Below, piece by piece: positions 17,658 through 26,560 of a stretch of 64,000 bases of DNA. Location: positions 62,001 to 126,000 of the forward strand of contig NZ_JABVCQ010000006.1 of assembly GCF_014145225.1 (NCBI RefSeq). The letters run 5' to 3'. A model generated the notes under the pieces. The model ran no database searches. It saw only the letters and a list, made by a program, of their open reading frames with translations, and was not told the origin of the DNA. A program made the translations under genes and the position numbers. The DNA comes from Thiospirillum jenense (GTDB lineage: Bacteria > Pseudomonadota > Gammaproteobacteria > Chromatiales > Chromatiaceae). The first letter of the stretch is position 1. Each line of letters begins with the position of its first letter.

Positions 17658-18941
17658 ATGCGAGACTTACTGATTGTTGGAATCTTTGTTGTCTTTATTT
17701 CACAAGCGTTTTCGCGTCCTTATGTTGGAGCATATTTATGGGCGTGGTTTGCTTTTATGAACCCACAGCGCTTGAGTTGGGGATTTGCTTATAGTTTGCC
17801 TTTTTCACAAATCATCGCATTAGTCACATTTCTTTCACTCTTCATTAGTCGGGAAAGGAAACAAAATGTTTGGTCAGCACAAACAGTTATTTTACTGTTG
17901 TTGGTTATTTGGATTTGTATCACAACTATTTTTGCTGCAAATCCCGAAGGTGCGCAGAAAGAATTGACCCGTTATTTAAAAATTCAAGTGTTTATTTTTA
18001 TTACGATTGCCGTCATAACAGACAAAGAAAAATTAAAAAACTTGATTTGGGTTATTGTTTTATCAATCGGATTTTTTAGTGTTAAAGGTGGCTTATTTAC
18101 CATTTTGACAGGTGGTTCTTTTCGAGTTTGGGGACCAGACGATAGTTTTATTTCAGGTAACAACGAAATGGCCCTGGCAATGTTAATAACGTTACCATTG
18201 ATGTATTACCTTTATTTACAGGAAAATAAAATTTGGATTAAGCGGGCATTATTAGTTTCAACGTTTTTAACCACTGCTGCTGTGCTTGGTAGCCAATCGC
18301 GTGGGGCATTTTTAGGTATTTTATGTATTGGTGTATTTTTTTGGTGGAAATCCCCTAATAAATTTGGCCCGACATTAATTATTGCCGCCGTTGCGTTACT
18401 AATCGTACTATTCATGCCGCAATCCTGGTGGGATCGAATGAATACGGTAGAATCCTATGAAGAAGATGAGTCGGCCATGCAGCGTATCAATGCTTGGACT
18501 TTTGCATGGAATGTTGCCAATGATCGGTTTTTTGGCGGCGGTGCGAATATGCACACTCGCGCAATGTATGCCATTTATGCGCCCAATCCTAATTGGGTAT
18601 ATGACATGCACAGCATTTATTTTCAAATACTAGGTAATCAAGGGTGGGTTGGCTTTAGTTTATTTATGCTATTGGGTATATCAACTTGGCTACGTTGTGC
18701 GTGGATTGTTCGTCATAGTCGTGGTGATCCAGATAAACGTTGGGCAACGGATTTGGGTTTAATGTTACAGGTGAGTTTAATTGGGTATGCAGCCGCAGGT
18801 GCATTCTTAAGTTTAGCCTATTTTGATTATCCTTATTATCTCATTGCAATGAGTGTCATTGCTGGCAAGCTAATACAACAACCGAATGATGGCATGGCAC
18901 CACGTCAAATGAACAAAAGAACAGATCGCACCACCAAATGA
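17658..18941 (+). CDS. Exosortase-A system-associated O-antigen-ligase-like protein (Wzy_C)
   Basis: A 427-residue membrane protein with about ten or more hydrophobic helices and the periplasmic Wzy_C/WaaL loop (about 265-330). Distinctive N-terminal motifs YVGAYLWAWFAFMNPQRLSWGFA and the segment VWGPDDSFISGNNEMALAM match the putative O-glycosylation ligase linked to exosortase A. SQSRGAFLG is the conserved Arg-containing motif of O-antigen ligases and polymerases. It would polymerise or ligate lipid-linked glycan in the periplasm. It is followed with 4-nt overlap by the deacetylase gene, so the two are coupled. Confidence 0.9.
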   Translation: MRDLLIVGIFVVFISQAFSRPYVGAYLWAWFAFMNPQRLSWGFAYSLPFSQIIALVTFLSLFISRERKQNVWSAQTVILLLLVIWICITTIFAANPEGAQKELTRYLKIQVFIFITIAVITDKEKLKNLIWVIVLSIGFFSVKGGLFTILTGGSFRVWGPDDSFISGNNEMALAMLITLPLMYYLYLQENKIWIKRALLVSTFLTTAAVLGSQSRGAFLGILCIGVFFWWKSPNKFGPTLIIAAVALLIVLFMPQSWWDRMNTVESYEEDESAMQRINAWTFAWNVANDRFFGGGANMHTRAMYAIYAPNPNWVYDMHSIYFQILGNQGWVGFSLFMLLGISTWLRCAWIVRHSRGDPDKRWATDLGLMLQVSLIGYAAAGAFLSLAYFDYPYYLIAMSVIAGKLIQQPNDGMAPRQMNKRTDRTTK

Positions 18942-19957
18942 TAATTCCACCGATTCGTTTTCACACCACTTACCGCGCCATGGCAAGTCTCCTTTCCCCG
19001 GCTGGCAATCGCGCTGCATTGTCTGTCCTAATTTATCACCGTGTTATTCCCGAACCAGATGCGTTATTGCCAGATGTAGTGGATGCTGCAACGTTCACAC
19101 AACAAGTATTAGCATTACACACTTGTTTTAATGTATTACCACTTGCTGAAGCCATTGAACGGCTAATTAAACACGCCTTGCCCGAGCGCGCCGTTTGTCT
19201 TACATTTGATGATGGTTATGCAGATAATCTGACCGTAGCAGCGCCAATTTTAGTTAAATACGGATTACCTGCAACCTGTTTTATCGCCACTGATTATCTT
19301 GAAGGCGGACGGATGTTTAATGATACAGTAATTGAAGCAGTGCGACGGGCTGCTCCAATAACTGTTTCTTTAGATTCATTAGGATTAGGCCAGTACGATT
19401 TATCTTCTGCTGCTAAAAAACTTGCCGCCATTGACCACTTAATAGCGCAAGTCAAGTATTTACCTGCGGCGCAGCGATTAGAGCGTATTAACCAGTTGAC
19501 AGCCGTCTTGACCAATGAACCATTGCCAACTGATTTAATGCTAACCGGCGGTCAAGTACAACAACTGGCAGCAATGGGAATAGAAATCGGGGCGCATACG
19601 GCGAGTCATCCTATTCTAACGCAATTGTCACTGACTGAAGTACGCGATGACATAACACGCGGGCGAGCGCGACTAGAATCATTACTGAATAGCCAAATCA
19701 AATTATTTGCTTATCCCAATGGCAAACCCAATACCGATTACACCGCCGATCACATTCAGTTAATTCAAGATTTGGGATTTATTGGCGCCGTTTCAACTGC
19801 GTGGGGGTGTGCGCATTCAACAACAGATCATTATCAATTGCCACGCTTTACTCCCTGGGCAAAACAACCCGAACGCTTTATACAGCAGTTATTGCGTAAT
19901 TTATTACGACGGCAAACCATACCGTCATTATTAACACGGTCGATTAATCATCATTAA
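18938..19957 (+). CDS. Polysaccharide deacetylase (NodB-type), exosortase-A cluster
   Basis: A 339-residue carbohydrate esterase family 4 enzyme predicted to remove N-acetyl groups from a polysaccharide or lipid-linked sugar. Motif 1 CLTFDDGYADN (about 87-97) supplies the catalytic base and metal Asp, motif 2 is GAHTASHPILT with the two His metal ligands (about 217-221), and FAYPNGKP gives motif 3. No clear signal peptide is visible (the N-terminus is MIIPPIRFHTTYRAMAS), so it may act in the cytoplasm on precursors. The ATG overlaps the upstream stop. Its stop codon overlaps the stop of the convergent decarboxylase gene. Confidence 0.9.
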   Translation: MIIPPIRFHTTYRAMASLLSPAGNRAALSVLIYHRVIPEPDALLPDVVDAATFTQQVLALHTCFNVLPLAEAIERLIKHALPERAVCLTFDDGYADNLTVAAPILVKYGLPATCFIATDYLEGGRMFNDTVIEAVRRAAPITVSLDSLGLGQYDLSSAAKKLAAIDHLIAQVKYLPAAQRLERINQLTAVLTNEPLPTDLMLTGGQVQQLAAMGIEIGAHTASHPILTQLSLTEVRDDITRGRARLESLLNSQIKLFAYPNGKPNTDYTADHIQLIQDLGFIGAVSTAWGCAHSTTDHYQLPRFTPWAKQPERFIQQLLRNLLRRQTIPSLLTRSINHH

Positions 19958-21186
19958 ACCAGCACTTCAAGCGGTGGTTCATGCCCCAAAAATCCCAATG
20001 GACTAGCAGTTAAACCGTATGCCCCTGATTGTAAAATTGCGATTAAATCCCCTGCCTGTGCGTGTCCTAATGGTGCGTTTTCAGCTAATATGTCGCGTGG
20101 GCTGCATAATAAACCAACAACGTTGGTCATGCTGGGTTCATTATCAGACACAACCCGATTAGCAACCAGCAACGGATAGTTTTTACGCACTAATTGTCCC
20201 ATATTACCTGTCGCATTGAGATGGTGATGCAGCCCACCATCCGTAATTAAAAAGCGTTGTCCGTGTGATTCTTTAAGATAAGTTACTTGAGTCACATAAA
20301 TACCTGCTTCACCAATCAATGCGCGTCCTAATTCAACAATAAACATCGTTTGTGGAAAATCAGTTTTTGCTTGGGTTAGCTGTTTGGTAAATTCTGTGCC
20401 CAACTTCTTTAGGTCTAGCAATTGATCGCCGGGAAAATAGGGAATACCAAAACCGCCACCAAGATTAATGTATTTGATTGGCACAGTGCAATGACGACTT
20501 AATTGGCGTATCAATGCAATAGTTTGGGTTATTGACTCGATGATTTCAGCGGCATTCAGATTTTGTGAACCGGCAAAAACATGAAACCCTAAAAAAGCGA
20601 CTTTATCATTGGGCAACTGCGCTAATAATGTCGGGATTTGTTCGGCATCAATCCCAAAAGGTTTTGCCCCGCCGCCCATTTTCATACGCGACGACTTCAA
20701 TTCAAAAGGTGGATTGACTCGCAACATGATTTGCGGAAGGAGTGCTAGTTCCTGTCCCAATTGAATAATCAACTCTAATTCTGCTTCCGATTCAACAATA
20801 ATGACAACACCTGCTGCAATTGCCTGACTTAATTCACTACGTTGTTTGCCAGGTCCGGCAAAACTAATGTGGCTCGCTGGCATCGGCGTATCTAAAGCAA
20901 TTCGCATTTCTCGTGCAGAGGCAACATCAAAACCATCTATTAATGCAGCAAATTGTTGAACAACTGCCGGCATTGGGTTTGCCTTAATTGCATAATGCAC
21001 ATGCACTTCTGGAGGTAAAACCTGCCGTAATGCTTTTACTCGTTGTTTTATAATTGCGCGATCATAAACATAAAATGGTGTGCGTCCAACCCGCGCTGCA
21101 AGTCGTGTAATTGGCATTCCTCCAACCATTAATTCATTATTCACGACTGGAAAAAGCAACGGGACATGGTGTTCTAGGGCATTCAT
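19954..21186 (-). CDS. PLP-dependent decarboxylase, exosortase-A system-associated (fold III)
   Basis: A 410-residue alanine-racemase-fold (type III) PLP enzyme related to diaminopimelate/ornithine decarboxylases. The PLP-lysine is K68 in HYAIKANP; GFDVASAREM, the phosphate-binding glycine loop YINLGGGFGIPY and the C-terminal dimer-active-site segment DLIAILQSGAYG are present. The family found next to exosortase A is predicted to decarboxylate an amino acid, possibly while bound or activated by the neighbouring ligase product. It overlaps by 4 nt with the upstream acyl-CoA ligase gene and is therefore coupled. The CxxD-type specificity loop reads LCSPRDIL. Confidence 0.92.
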   Translation of the reverse strand: MNALEHHVPLLFPVVNNELMVGGMPITRLAARVGRTPFYVYDRAIIKQRVKALRQVLPPEVHVHYAIKANPMPAVVQQFAALIDGFDVASAREMRIALDTPMPASHISFAGPGKQRSELSQAIAAGVVIIVESEAELELIIQLGQELALLPQIMLRVNPPFELKSSRMKMGGGAKPFGIDAEQIPTLLAQLPNDKVAFLGFHVFAGSQNLNAAEIIESITQTIALIRQLSRHCTVPIKYINLGGGFGIPYFPGDQLLDLKKLGTEFTKQLTQAKTDFPQTMFIVELGRALIGEAGIYVTQVTYLKESHGQRFLITDGGLHHHLNATGNMGQLVRKNYPLLVANRVVSDNEPSMTNVVGLLCSPRDILAENAPLGHAQAGDLIAILQSGAYGLTASPLGFLGHEPPLEVLV

Positions 21187-22793
21187 ACTGTGGGTTCCGA
21201 AAACAGCGTAGCAATTGTTTGAGTTAATAATTGACGATCTACTTTGCCATTGGGATTACGCGGCAAAGGATTAGAATAAATAATAAGTCGATGGGGCACC
21301 ATAAATGCGGGTAATCGTTGTTGGCATTCAGTTAATAACGTGGTGTTAATTGTCGGGTCTGCGTTGAGTGCATAAACAATAGCAACAATTGCTTGCCCCA
21401 ATACGGGATGCGCAACACCTAATGCAACTACTTCGGTGATTAATCCTGTCGCATAAATGACTTCTTCAATTTCAGTGGGGCTGACTCGATACCCCGAGGT
21501 TTTAATCATTTCATCCCGTCGCCCAATGAAATATAAAAAACCTTCATCATCCATTTTAACAGCGTCACCCGACCAGACTGCAATTTCAGTTAATGGCAAA
21601 CCTGTTATTTGCCCGGGGGCGGGTCGAAAGCGTTCGGCAGTTTTTTCAGGATCATTCCAATACCCCATTGCCACATGCACACCACGATGTACTAATTCCC
21701 CCGGTTCATTCGGAGCGCATAAATGACCATTGGGATGAACCACTTGGATTTCCGCATTGGGAATCGCTTTACCAATAGAGTCCGGGCGCTGTTCAATGTA
21801 TTCGGGTGGTAAATAAGTTGAACGAAAGGCTTCCGTAAGTCCATACATTAGATAAGGTTGAGTTTTTGGTAATTGCGTTCTTAATTGTGCTAATGTCGAG
21901 ATCGGCATTGCTCCACCAGAATTGGTGAAATAACGCAAATGCTCGGTAATTTCTATTGGCCACTTGAGCTGTGCTAATTGAATCCACAATGGTGGCACGG
22001 CAGCCAAGCCAGTGATTTGTTCACGCGCTGCGGCACGAATTACGTCACGCGGTAAAAGATAATTCATTAAAACAACGCTGGCGCCAACTAAAAATGCAGT
22101 CGTTAATTGATTAAAACCGTAATCAAAACTCAACGGTAATACTGATAAAATGCGGTCTGCCGAATGATTCCGTAAATACTCCGCCACACTGATAGCGCCT
22201 GCCACAAAATTACGATGCGCTAATACCACGCCTTTCGGGCGACCAGTGCTGCCAGATGTATAAAAAATAGCAACCATATCTTGATCGATAACCCGCCAAG
22301 CTGGACAAGATTGCACACCGTCTTTATCATTCCATGCACGAATTATCACGTTTTTGGGCAATTCAAGATAATCAACATGCGCTGCGCCAACTAATAAAAT
22401 GATACGCATATCTGGACATTGATTAAGCACTGGGGCGAGCAATTCTAAACGCGCCGGCGATGTCACTAATAAACGCACATTACAATCTGCTAAAATATAA
22501 CCAACTTGTTCAGCTTTTAATAGCGGGTTAATCGGAATAAATACGCCTCCAGCAGCCGCCGCAGCAAATAATGCAACAACTGTTTCTAATCGTTTTTCTA
22601 AATACACCGCCACCCGTTCACTGCGCTGTAATCCTAATGCGAGATAATGATTTGCGGCGGCGTTAATGGCGTCAGCCAGCACATCATAAGTCAGCGTTTC
22701 ATTTGCATAGCGCACTGCGCAGGCGCTCGGGTTATTTTCTGCTTGATGCAATACCAAGTGATGCAATAGCGTCGGTGGCACATTCGTTGCCAT
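21183..22793 (-). CDS. Acyl-CoA ligase (AMP-forming), exosortase-A system-associated
   Basis: A 536-residue ANL-superfamily enzyme that activates a carboxylate as acyl-AMP and probably loads it on CoA or a carrier. The P-loop TSGSTGRPKG is at 179-188, the A5 motif region YLMYGLTEAFRSTYLPPE, WSGDAVKMDDEGFLYFIGR (A7/A8), and the catalytic C-terminal lysine lies in NPNGKVDRQLL. The strong pairing with the PLP decarboxylase and exosortase-A hydrolase matches the known exosortase-A accessory set. The substrate is unknown. No carrier-protein domain is fused, and no separate acyl carrier protein gene is visible in the window. Confidence 0.92.
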   Translation of the reverse strand: MATNVPPTLLHHLVLHQAENNPSACAVRYANETLTYDVLADAINAAANHYLALGLQRSERVAVYLEKRLETVVALFAAAAAGGVFIPINPLLKAEQVGYILADCNVRLLVTSPARLELLAPVLNQCPDMRIILLVGAAHVDYLELPKNVIIRAWNDKDGVQSCPAWRVIDQDMVAIFYTSGSTGRPKGVVLAHRNFVAGAISVAEYLRNHSADRILSVLPLSFDYGFNQLTTAFLVGASVVLMNYLLPRDVIRAAAREQITGLAAVPPLWIQLAQLKWPIEITEHLRYFTNSGGAMPISTLAQLRTQLPKTQPYLMYGLTEAFRSTYLPPEYIEQRPDSIGKAIPNAEIQVVHPNGHLCAPNEPGELVHRGVHVAMGYWNDPEKTAERFRPAPGQITGLPLTEIAVWSGDAVKMDDEGFLYFIGRRDEMIKTSGYRVSPTEIEEVIYATGLITEVVALGVAHPVLGQAIVAIVYALNADPTINTTLLTECQQRLPAFMVPHRLIIYSNPLPRNPNGKVDRQLLTQTIATLFSEPTV

Positions 22794-22838
22794 CGTTATT
22801 CTCCAATCGTAGTCAGAATTAAAAATAAAACAGCACGA

Positions 22839-23924
22839 TTATAAATGAAGCAATTTTTTAATGCTAGACCGCAAGCGGTGATTTGCGGTATTCATTAGCC
22901 CCCGCCAATGAAATGGATTAGTAGCAAGAATACCCCAACGTTCGCGCCGGTGGGTCATCCAATCACGTTTATAGGAATCATCACCAATGAGGTAATCAAT
23001 TTCTGTTACGTTGTCAACCGTTATGACGTGTTGCATTAAATGCGCAGTTAATAATGAACCCGGCGAAAATTCAGCAAAACGTGGATCATAAGCTAATTTA
23101 CAAATCGCGGCGCGTTGTTGTGTAACTATCCATAATTGCGTTGCGGCTGGCGTATTATCAATCATTGCAAATCCGAGGCGCAACTCACCGCGTACTGCGA
23201 GTTGACGAATCAATTGCGGAATAAAGTATGGAAAAGGTTCAGGACTTTTCCAACTGGCAGCATAAATGGTTTGATAGGCATCTATTGCGTTTTCTAATTC
23301 AGCGCCACCCGTAATTATTCGGAATTGCCCGCGTCCGTGCTGAGAGAATTTTTTATTTTTTCGTGCTAAAGTATGACGCAATGCCGCTGGGCGTTCAGCA
23401 TAATACCGTTCGTAGGTTAATCCAGTGGTTGGTAAATACCAATTGCCAAAACAAAAAAACGCATCACTTAACCAACCGGCATTATCTAAACACTCATGCC
23501 ATTGCGGTAAGGTGTTTTGCGCTAATGGACGTAAAATTAAAGTGGCAGGCCGTAATACCTGCCGCACTTGAATGAGTAATTCAGTTAATGCAGTATTACC
23601 ACCTACACCATTTATTATTGGGTTGTATAAAGTGGTATAGCAATTAGTGAGTGCGCGCAAGTGGTGATGTTGGCGTAATGAACTGCACAGTGGTAATAAC
23701 GCATAACCTGATTGCGGGACGGTTATTTCATTAAACCAAAACTGAGGGGATTCATCAGCATTTAAACCGTGATCTATTAATAATTGCCACCAGTCAGCGC
23801 CTAGTTCTGGATTGTTCAATTCAGCGATATTAAGAAGCTGTTGGTAAATCACTGGCAATTGATTAGCATGGCTAACGTAACCCATTTGCTGATTCATGGT
23901 GCGCGACCTTTGGCGCAAAATCAT
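22839..23924 (-). CDS. GNAT/FemAB-like acyltransferase (BioF2/Acetyltransf_6 type)
   Basis: A 361-residue protein with the duplicated GNAT-like fold of CelD/FemAB-related proteins. Supporting segments are WYLPTTGLTYERYYAERPAALRHTLARKNKK (acceptor-binding, basic), YQTIYAASWKSPEPFP, and AAICKLAYDPRFAEFSPGSLLTAHLMQ followed by IDYLIGDDSYKRDW, characteristic of this group. FemAB-type proteins are recurrent in exosortase-A clusters. It would transfer an acyl or aminoacyl group onto a polysaccharide or lipid precursor. ATG 23924 is used; ATG 23897 with a weak AAGG upstream is an alternative. It is 45 nt downstream of nothing but upstream of the ligase start, on the same strand. Confidence 0.78.
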   Translation of the reverse strand: MILRQRSRTMNQQMGYVSHANQLPVIYQQLLNIAELNNPELGADWWQLLIDHGLNADESPQFWFNEITVPQSGYALLPLCSSLRQHHHLRALTNCYTTLYNPIINGVGGNTALTELLIQVRQVLRPATLILRPLAQNTLPQWHECLDNAGWLSDAFFCFGNWYLPTTGLTYERYYAERPAALRHTLARKNKKFSQHGRGQFRIITGGAELENAIDAYQTIYAASWKSPEPFPYFIPQLIRQLAVRGELRLGFAMIDNTPAATQLWIVTQQRAAICKLAYDPRFAEFSPGSLLTAHLMQHVITVDNVTEIDYLIGDDSYKRDWMTHRRERWGILATNPFHWRGLMNTANHRLRSSIKKLLHL

Positions 23925-24081
23925 AATGAAACGTTCCGTTTTAATTTAAACAGGGCGTGTAATGAAGTGAGTAAGTTCGCCAGACTTTAATACGGTGTGA
24001 TACGCTATTCGTCACGCGAGTGCGGCAGCATTCAATAACAAGTATAATTACTATTTTGTTGACATATTTTGGTATAAAGCG

Positions 24082-24942
24082 ATGAACATTATTGAACAAA
24101 TTACGGCATTACGGCAGCAGTTAGCGCAATGGCGACAGGCGGGGCAACGTATTGCATTAGTCCCAACAATGGGTGCATTGCATGACGGGCATTTGAGTTT
24201 AGTGCAATTAGCATTCACGCATGCCGAGCGCGTGGTCGTGAGTGTATTTGTTAATCCACTCCAATTCGGCCCGAGTGAGGATTTTACTCGCTATCCACGC
24301 ACCTTTGCAAATGATGTTGCGCAATTAACGCGGGTTGGGACGCATCTTTTATTTGCCCCAACCGTAAAGGAGCTCTATCCAAATGGTCAAGCATTGCATA
24401 CGCGAGTGCTGGTGCCAGAATTATCAACGCAATTATGCGGTGTGACTCGTCCAGCCTTTTTTGATGGCGTGGCGACCGTTGTTACTAAACTATTTAATAT
24501 TGTGCAACCCGATTGTGCGGTATTCGGCGAAAAGGATTATCAGCAATTGGTGTTAATTCGCCAATTGGTGGCAGATTTGAATTGGCCAATTATGATTCAT
24601 GGTGCGCCGACAGTGCGCGCTGCAGATGGTTTGGCATTAAGTTCACGCAATGCGTATTTAACTCCGACGGAACGAGCAATTGCATCGCAATTATACGCAG
24701 TATTAAAACAGGCGGCGACAGCAGTGCGGGCGGGAATAGCAATTGACCAGATCGAGCATACGGCGCGTGAACAATTAAATCAACATGGATTGCGGCCAGA
24801 TTATGTCAGTATCCGACGGGCAATTGATTTGGCGGTGCCGATTGAAGGTGATAAATCATTGGTAATTTTGGCCGCGGTTTATTTAGGAACAACGCGGTTG
24901 ATTGATAATTTGACGGTGGTGCGTAATGAAACTGACGCTTGA
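24082..24942 (+). CDS. panC: Pantothenate synthetase (pantoate-beta-alanine ligase)
   Basis: Cytoplasmic ATP-dependent condensation of pantoate and beta-alanine to pantothenate, the CoA precursor. It has 286 residues, the normal length. The nucleotidyltransferase HxGH motif is in PTMGALHDGHLSLV (about 28-41), with VFVNPLQFGPSEDFTRYPR and VFGEKDYQQL, and the KMSKS-equivalent ALSSRNAYLT. The frequent partner panB is not adjacent. A 16-nt palindrome centred on the region just after the stop (24942-24957, ATGAATC and GATTCAT arms) is too short to be a firm terminator. Confidence 0.96.
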   Translation: MNIIEQITALRQQLAQWRQAGQRIALVPTMGALHDGHLSLVQLAFTHAERVVVSVFVNPLQFGPSEDFTRYPRTFANDVAQLTRVGTHLLFAPTVKELYPNGQALHTRVLVPELSTQLCGVTRPAFFDGVATVVTKLFNIVQPDCAVFGEKDYQQLVLIRQLVADLNWPIMIHGAPTVRAADGLALSSRNAYLTPTERAIASQLYAVLKQAATAVRAGIAIDQIEHTAREQLNQHGLRPDYVSIRRAIDLAVPIEGDKSLVILAAVYLGTTRLIDNLTVVRNETDA

Positions 24943-25122
24943 TGAATCGTGATTCATTAACAATTTGCGAGTTATTTGCATGACTGGTTTAATCGCTAAG
25001 TTCATTCACGCGCCGCGCCGCTGCAATAACAGTTGAGACTCGCCGGTTTACCCCCGATAATGCCTGTCATCTGGTTAAACGGTGGGGTTGTTGCCCCAAA
25101 AAGTAAAGGAATTCAAGCTGAT

Positions 25123-26217
25123 ATGAAAATAGGCATTCCCGCAGAAACGCTGCCCGGTGAGCAGCGCGTAGCGACCACGCCCGAGGTCGTGAAAAAATTG
25201 GTGGCGAAGGGCTTCACAATTTTGATCGAATCTGGCGCGGGGACGGCCGCCTGTTACCCTGATGCCGAGTTTGCCGCCGCTGGGGCGCAACTGGTTGATC
25301 GGTCAGCAGTTTTTGACGCCGATCTGGTGCTGAAAGTCCGCCGCCCGACGGCTGACGAGGCGGCGGCAGTGCGCACTGGTACGGTGTACATTAGTTTGCT
25401 GGAAAGTTGTGGCGCCGATGCACTTGTCGCAGAAATGACGCATCGCGGCGTGCAGGTGCTGGGAATGGAACGGATGCCGCGCATTTCGCGGGCGCAGGCG
25501 ATGGACGCACTGTCGTCACAAAGCAACATCGCCGGGTATCGCGCCGTGATCGAAGCCGCCGCCCACAACAAACGCTTTTTTCCCGCCATGATGACCGCCG
25601 CCGGCGCGGCAAAACCCGCCCGCGTCGTGGTGTTGGGCGCTGGCGTCGCGGGTTTGCAGGCGATTGCCACCGCTCGCCGCCTCGGTGCGGACGTTCACGC
25701 TTACGATGTCCGCCCCGAAACCCGCGAGCAGATTTTATCACTCGGTGCAAAACCAATTGAATTAGATTTGGGTGAAAGCGGCGCGGGTGCTGGTGGCTAT
25801 GCGCGGGAATTATCAGCGGAAGCAAAAGCGAAACAACAAGCGGCATTAGCGAATGAATTAGTGCGGGCGCAAGTCATTATTACTACGGCATTGATTCCGT
25901 GTCGCCCGGCGCCGGAGTTAATTACCACTGATGTAATAGAACGCTTGCGTCCCGGCGCCGTGGTAGTTGATTTAGCAGCGGCAAACGGCGGTAATTGTAA
26001 ATTGACGGTTGCCGATCAGGTCATTGAACATCAGGGCGTGACGTTAATTGGTTATACGAATTATCCATCACGAGTAGCGACTGATGCCAGCAGTTTTTAT
26101 GCAAAGAACTTAATGAACTTGCTGGACATCATGGTGGAAAAAACCACCGATGAACTGCGCTTGCGTGATTTGCAAAACGATGAAATTACCCGCGCTATGT
26201 TAATTGCTGCTGACTAA
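25123..26217 (+). CDS. pntAA: NAD(P) transhydrogenase alpha subunit part 1 (NAD-binding domain)
   Basis: The peripheral dI component of the proton-translocating transhydrogenase, binding NAD(H) on the cytoplasmic side. ATG 25123 starts [21 protein letters not shown], the standard N-terminus; an earlier in-frame start at 25033 adds unrelated residues. The 364 residues include [23 protein letters not shown], the Rossmann loop [15 protein letters not shown] and the mobile-loop region. It forms an operon with pntAB (38 nt) and pntB. The enzyme makes NADPH, useful for CO2 fixation. Codon use is clearly GC-rich over about 25240-25740 and then turns TTA/ATT-rich to the end of the same gene. Confidence 0.95.
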   Translation: MKIGIPAETLPGEQRVATTPEVVKKLVAKGFTILIESGAGTAACYPDAEFAAAGAQLVDRSAVFDADLVLKVRRPTADEAAAVRTGTVYISLLESCGADALVAEMTHRGVQVLGMERMPRISRAQAMDALSSQSNIAGYRAVIEAAAHNKRFFPAMMTAAGAAKPARVVVLGAGVAGLQAIATARRLGADVHAYDVRPETREQILSLGAKPIELDLGESGAGAGGYARELSAEAKAKQQAALANELVRAQVIITTALIPCRPAPELITTDVIERLRPGAVVVDLAAANGGNCKLTVADQVIEHQGVTLIGYTNYPSRVATDASSFYAKNLMNLLDIMVEKTTDELRLRDLQNDEITRAMLIAAD

Positions 26218-26255
26218 CCGTTGCCAGCACTGTTTTAATTCACAGGAATCACACC

Positions 26256-26546
26256 ATGTCGGAATCGGTATTAGCACTGTACGTTTTTTTACTCGCCTGT
26301 TTTATTGGCTATTACGTCGTCTGGGGCGTCACGCCCGCATTACACACACCATTGGTCGCATTAACCAACGCCATTTCGGGGATTGTATTAGTTGGTGCAT
26401 TATTAGTCACAGGTTTAGATCAGGCCGGCTTTGCCGCATCCGCGATGGGATTCATTGCCGTGTTATTAGCCAGTATTAACGTCTTCGGCGGGTTTTTAGT
26501 CACCCACCGCATGTTATCCATGTTCAAAAAGAAGAATAAAGGTTAG
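26256..26546 (+). CDS. pntAB: NAD(P) transhydrogenase alpha subunit part 2 (membrane segment)
   Basis: A 96-residue membrane protein with three hydrophobic helices (about 5-25, 32-55 and 58-82), corresponding to the C-terminal membrane part of E. coli PntA, here a separate gene as in many alphaproteobacteria and other lineages. The motif [17 protein letters not shown] is diagnostic. It lies between pntAA and pntB with 38- and 14-nt gaps, so the three are one operon encoding the dI, dIIa and dIIb/dIII parts of one complex. Confidence 0.95.
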   Translation: MSESVLALYVFLLACFIGYYVVWGVTPALHTPLVALTNAISGIVLVGALLVTGLDQAGFAASAMGFIAVLLASINVFGGFLVTHRMLSMFKKKNKG

Positions 26547-26560
26547 TCAGGTTTATTGCC

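Noticed and set aside
24942-24957. Palindrome ATGAATC-GT-GATTCAT after panC as a terminator
   Set aside because: Stem is short and AT-rich, no U-tract follows.
25254-25846. Long open frames on the minus strand within pntAA
   Set aside because: They mirror a GC-rich coding region of a clearly recognised gene and have skewed Arg/Ala/Ser composition.
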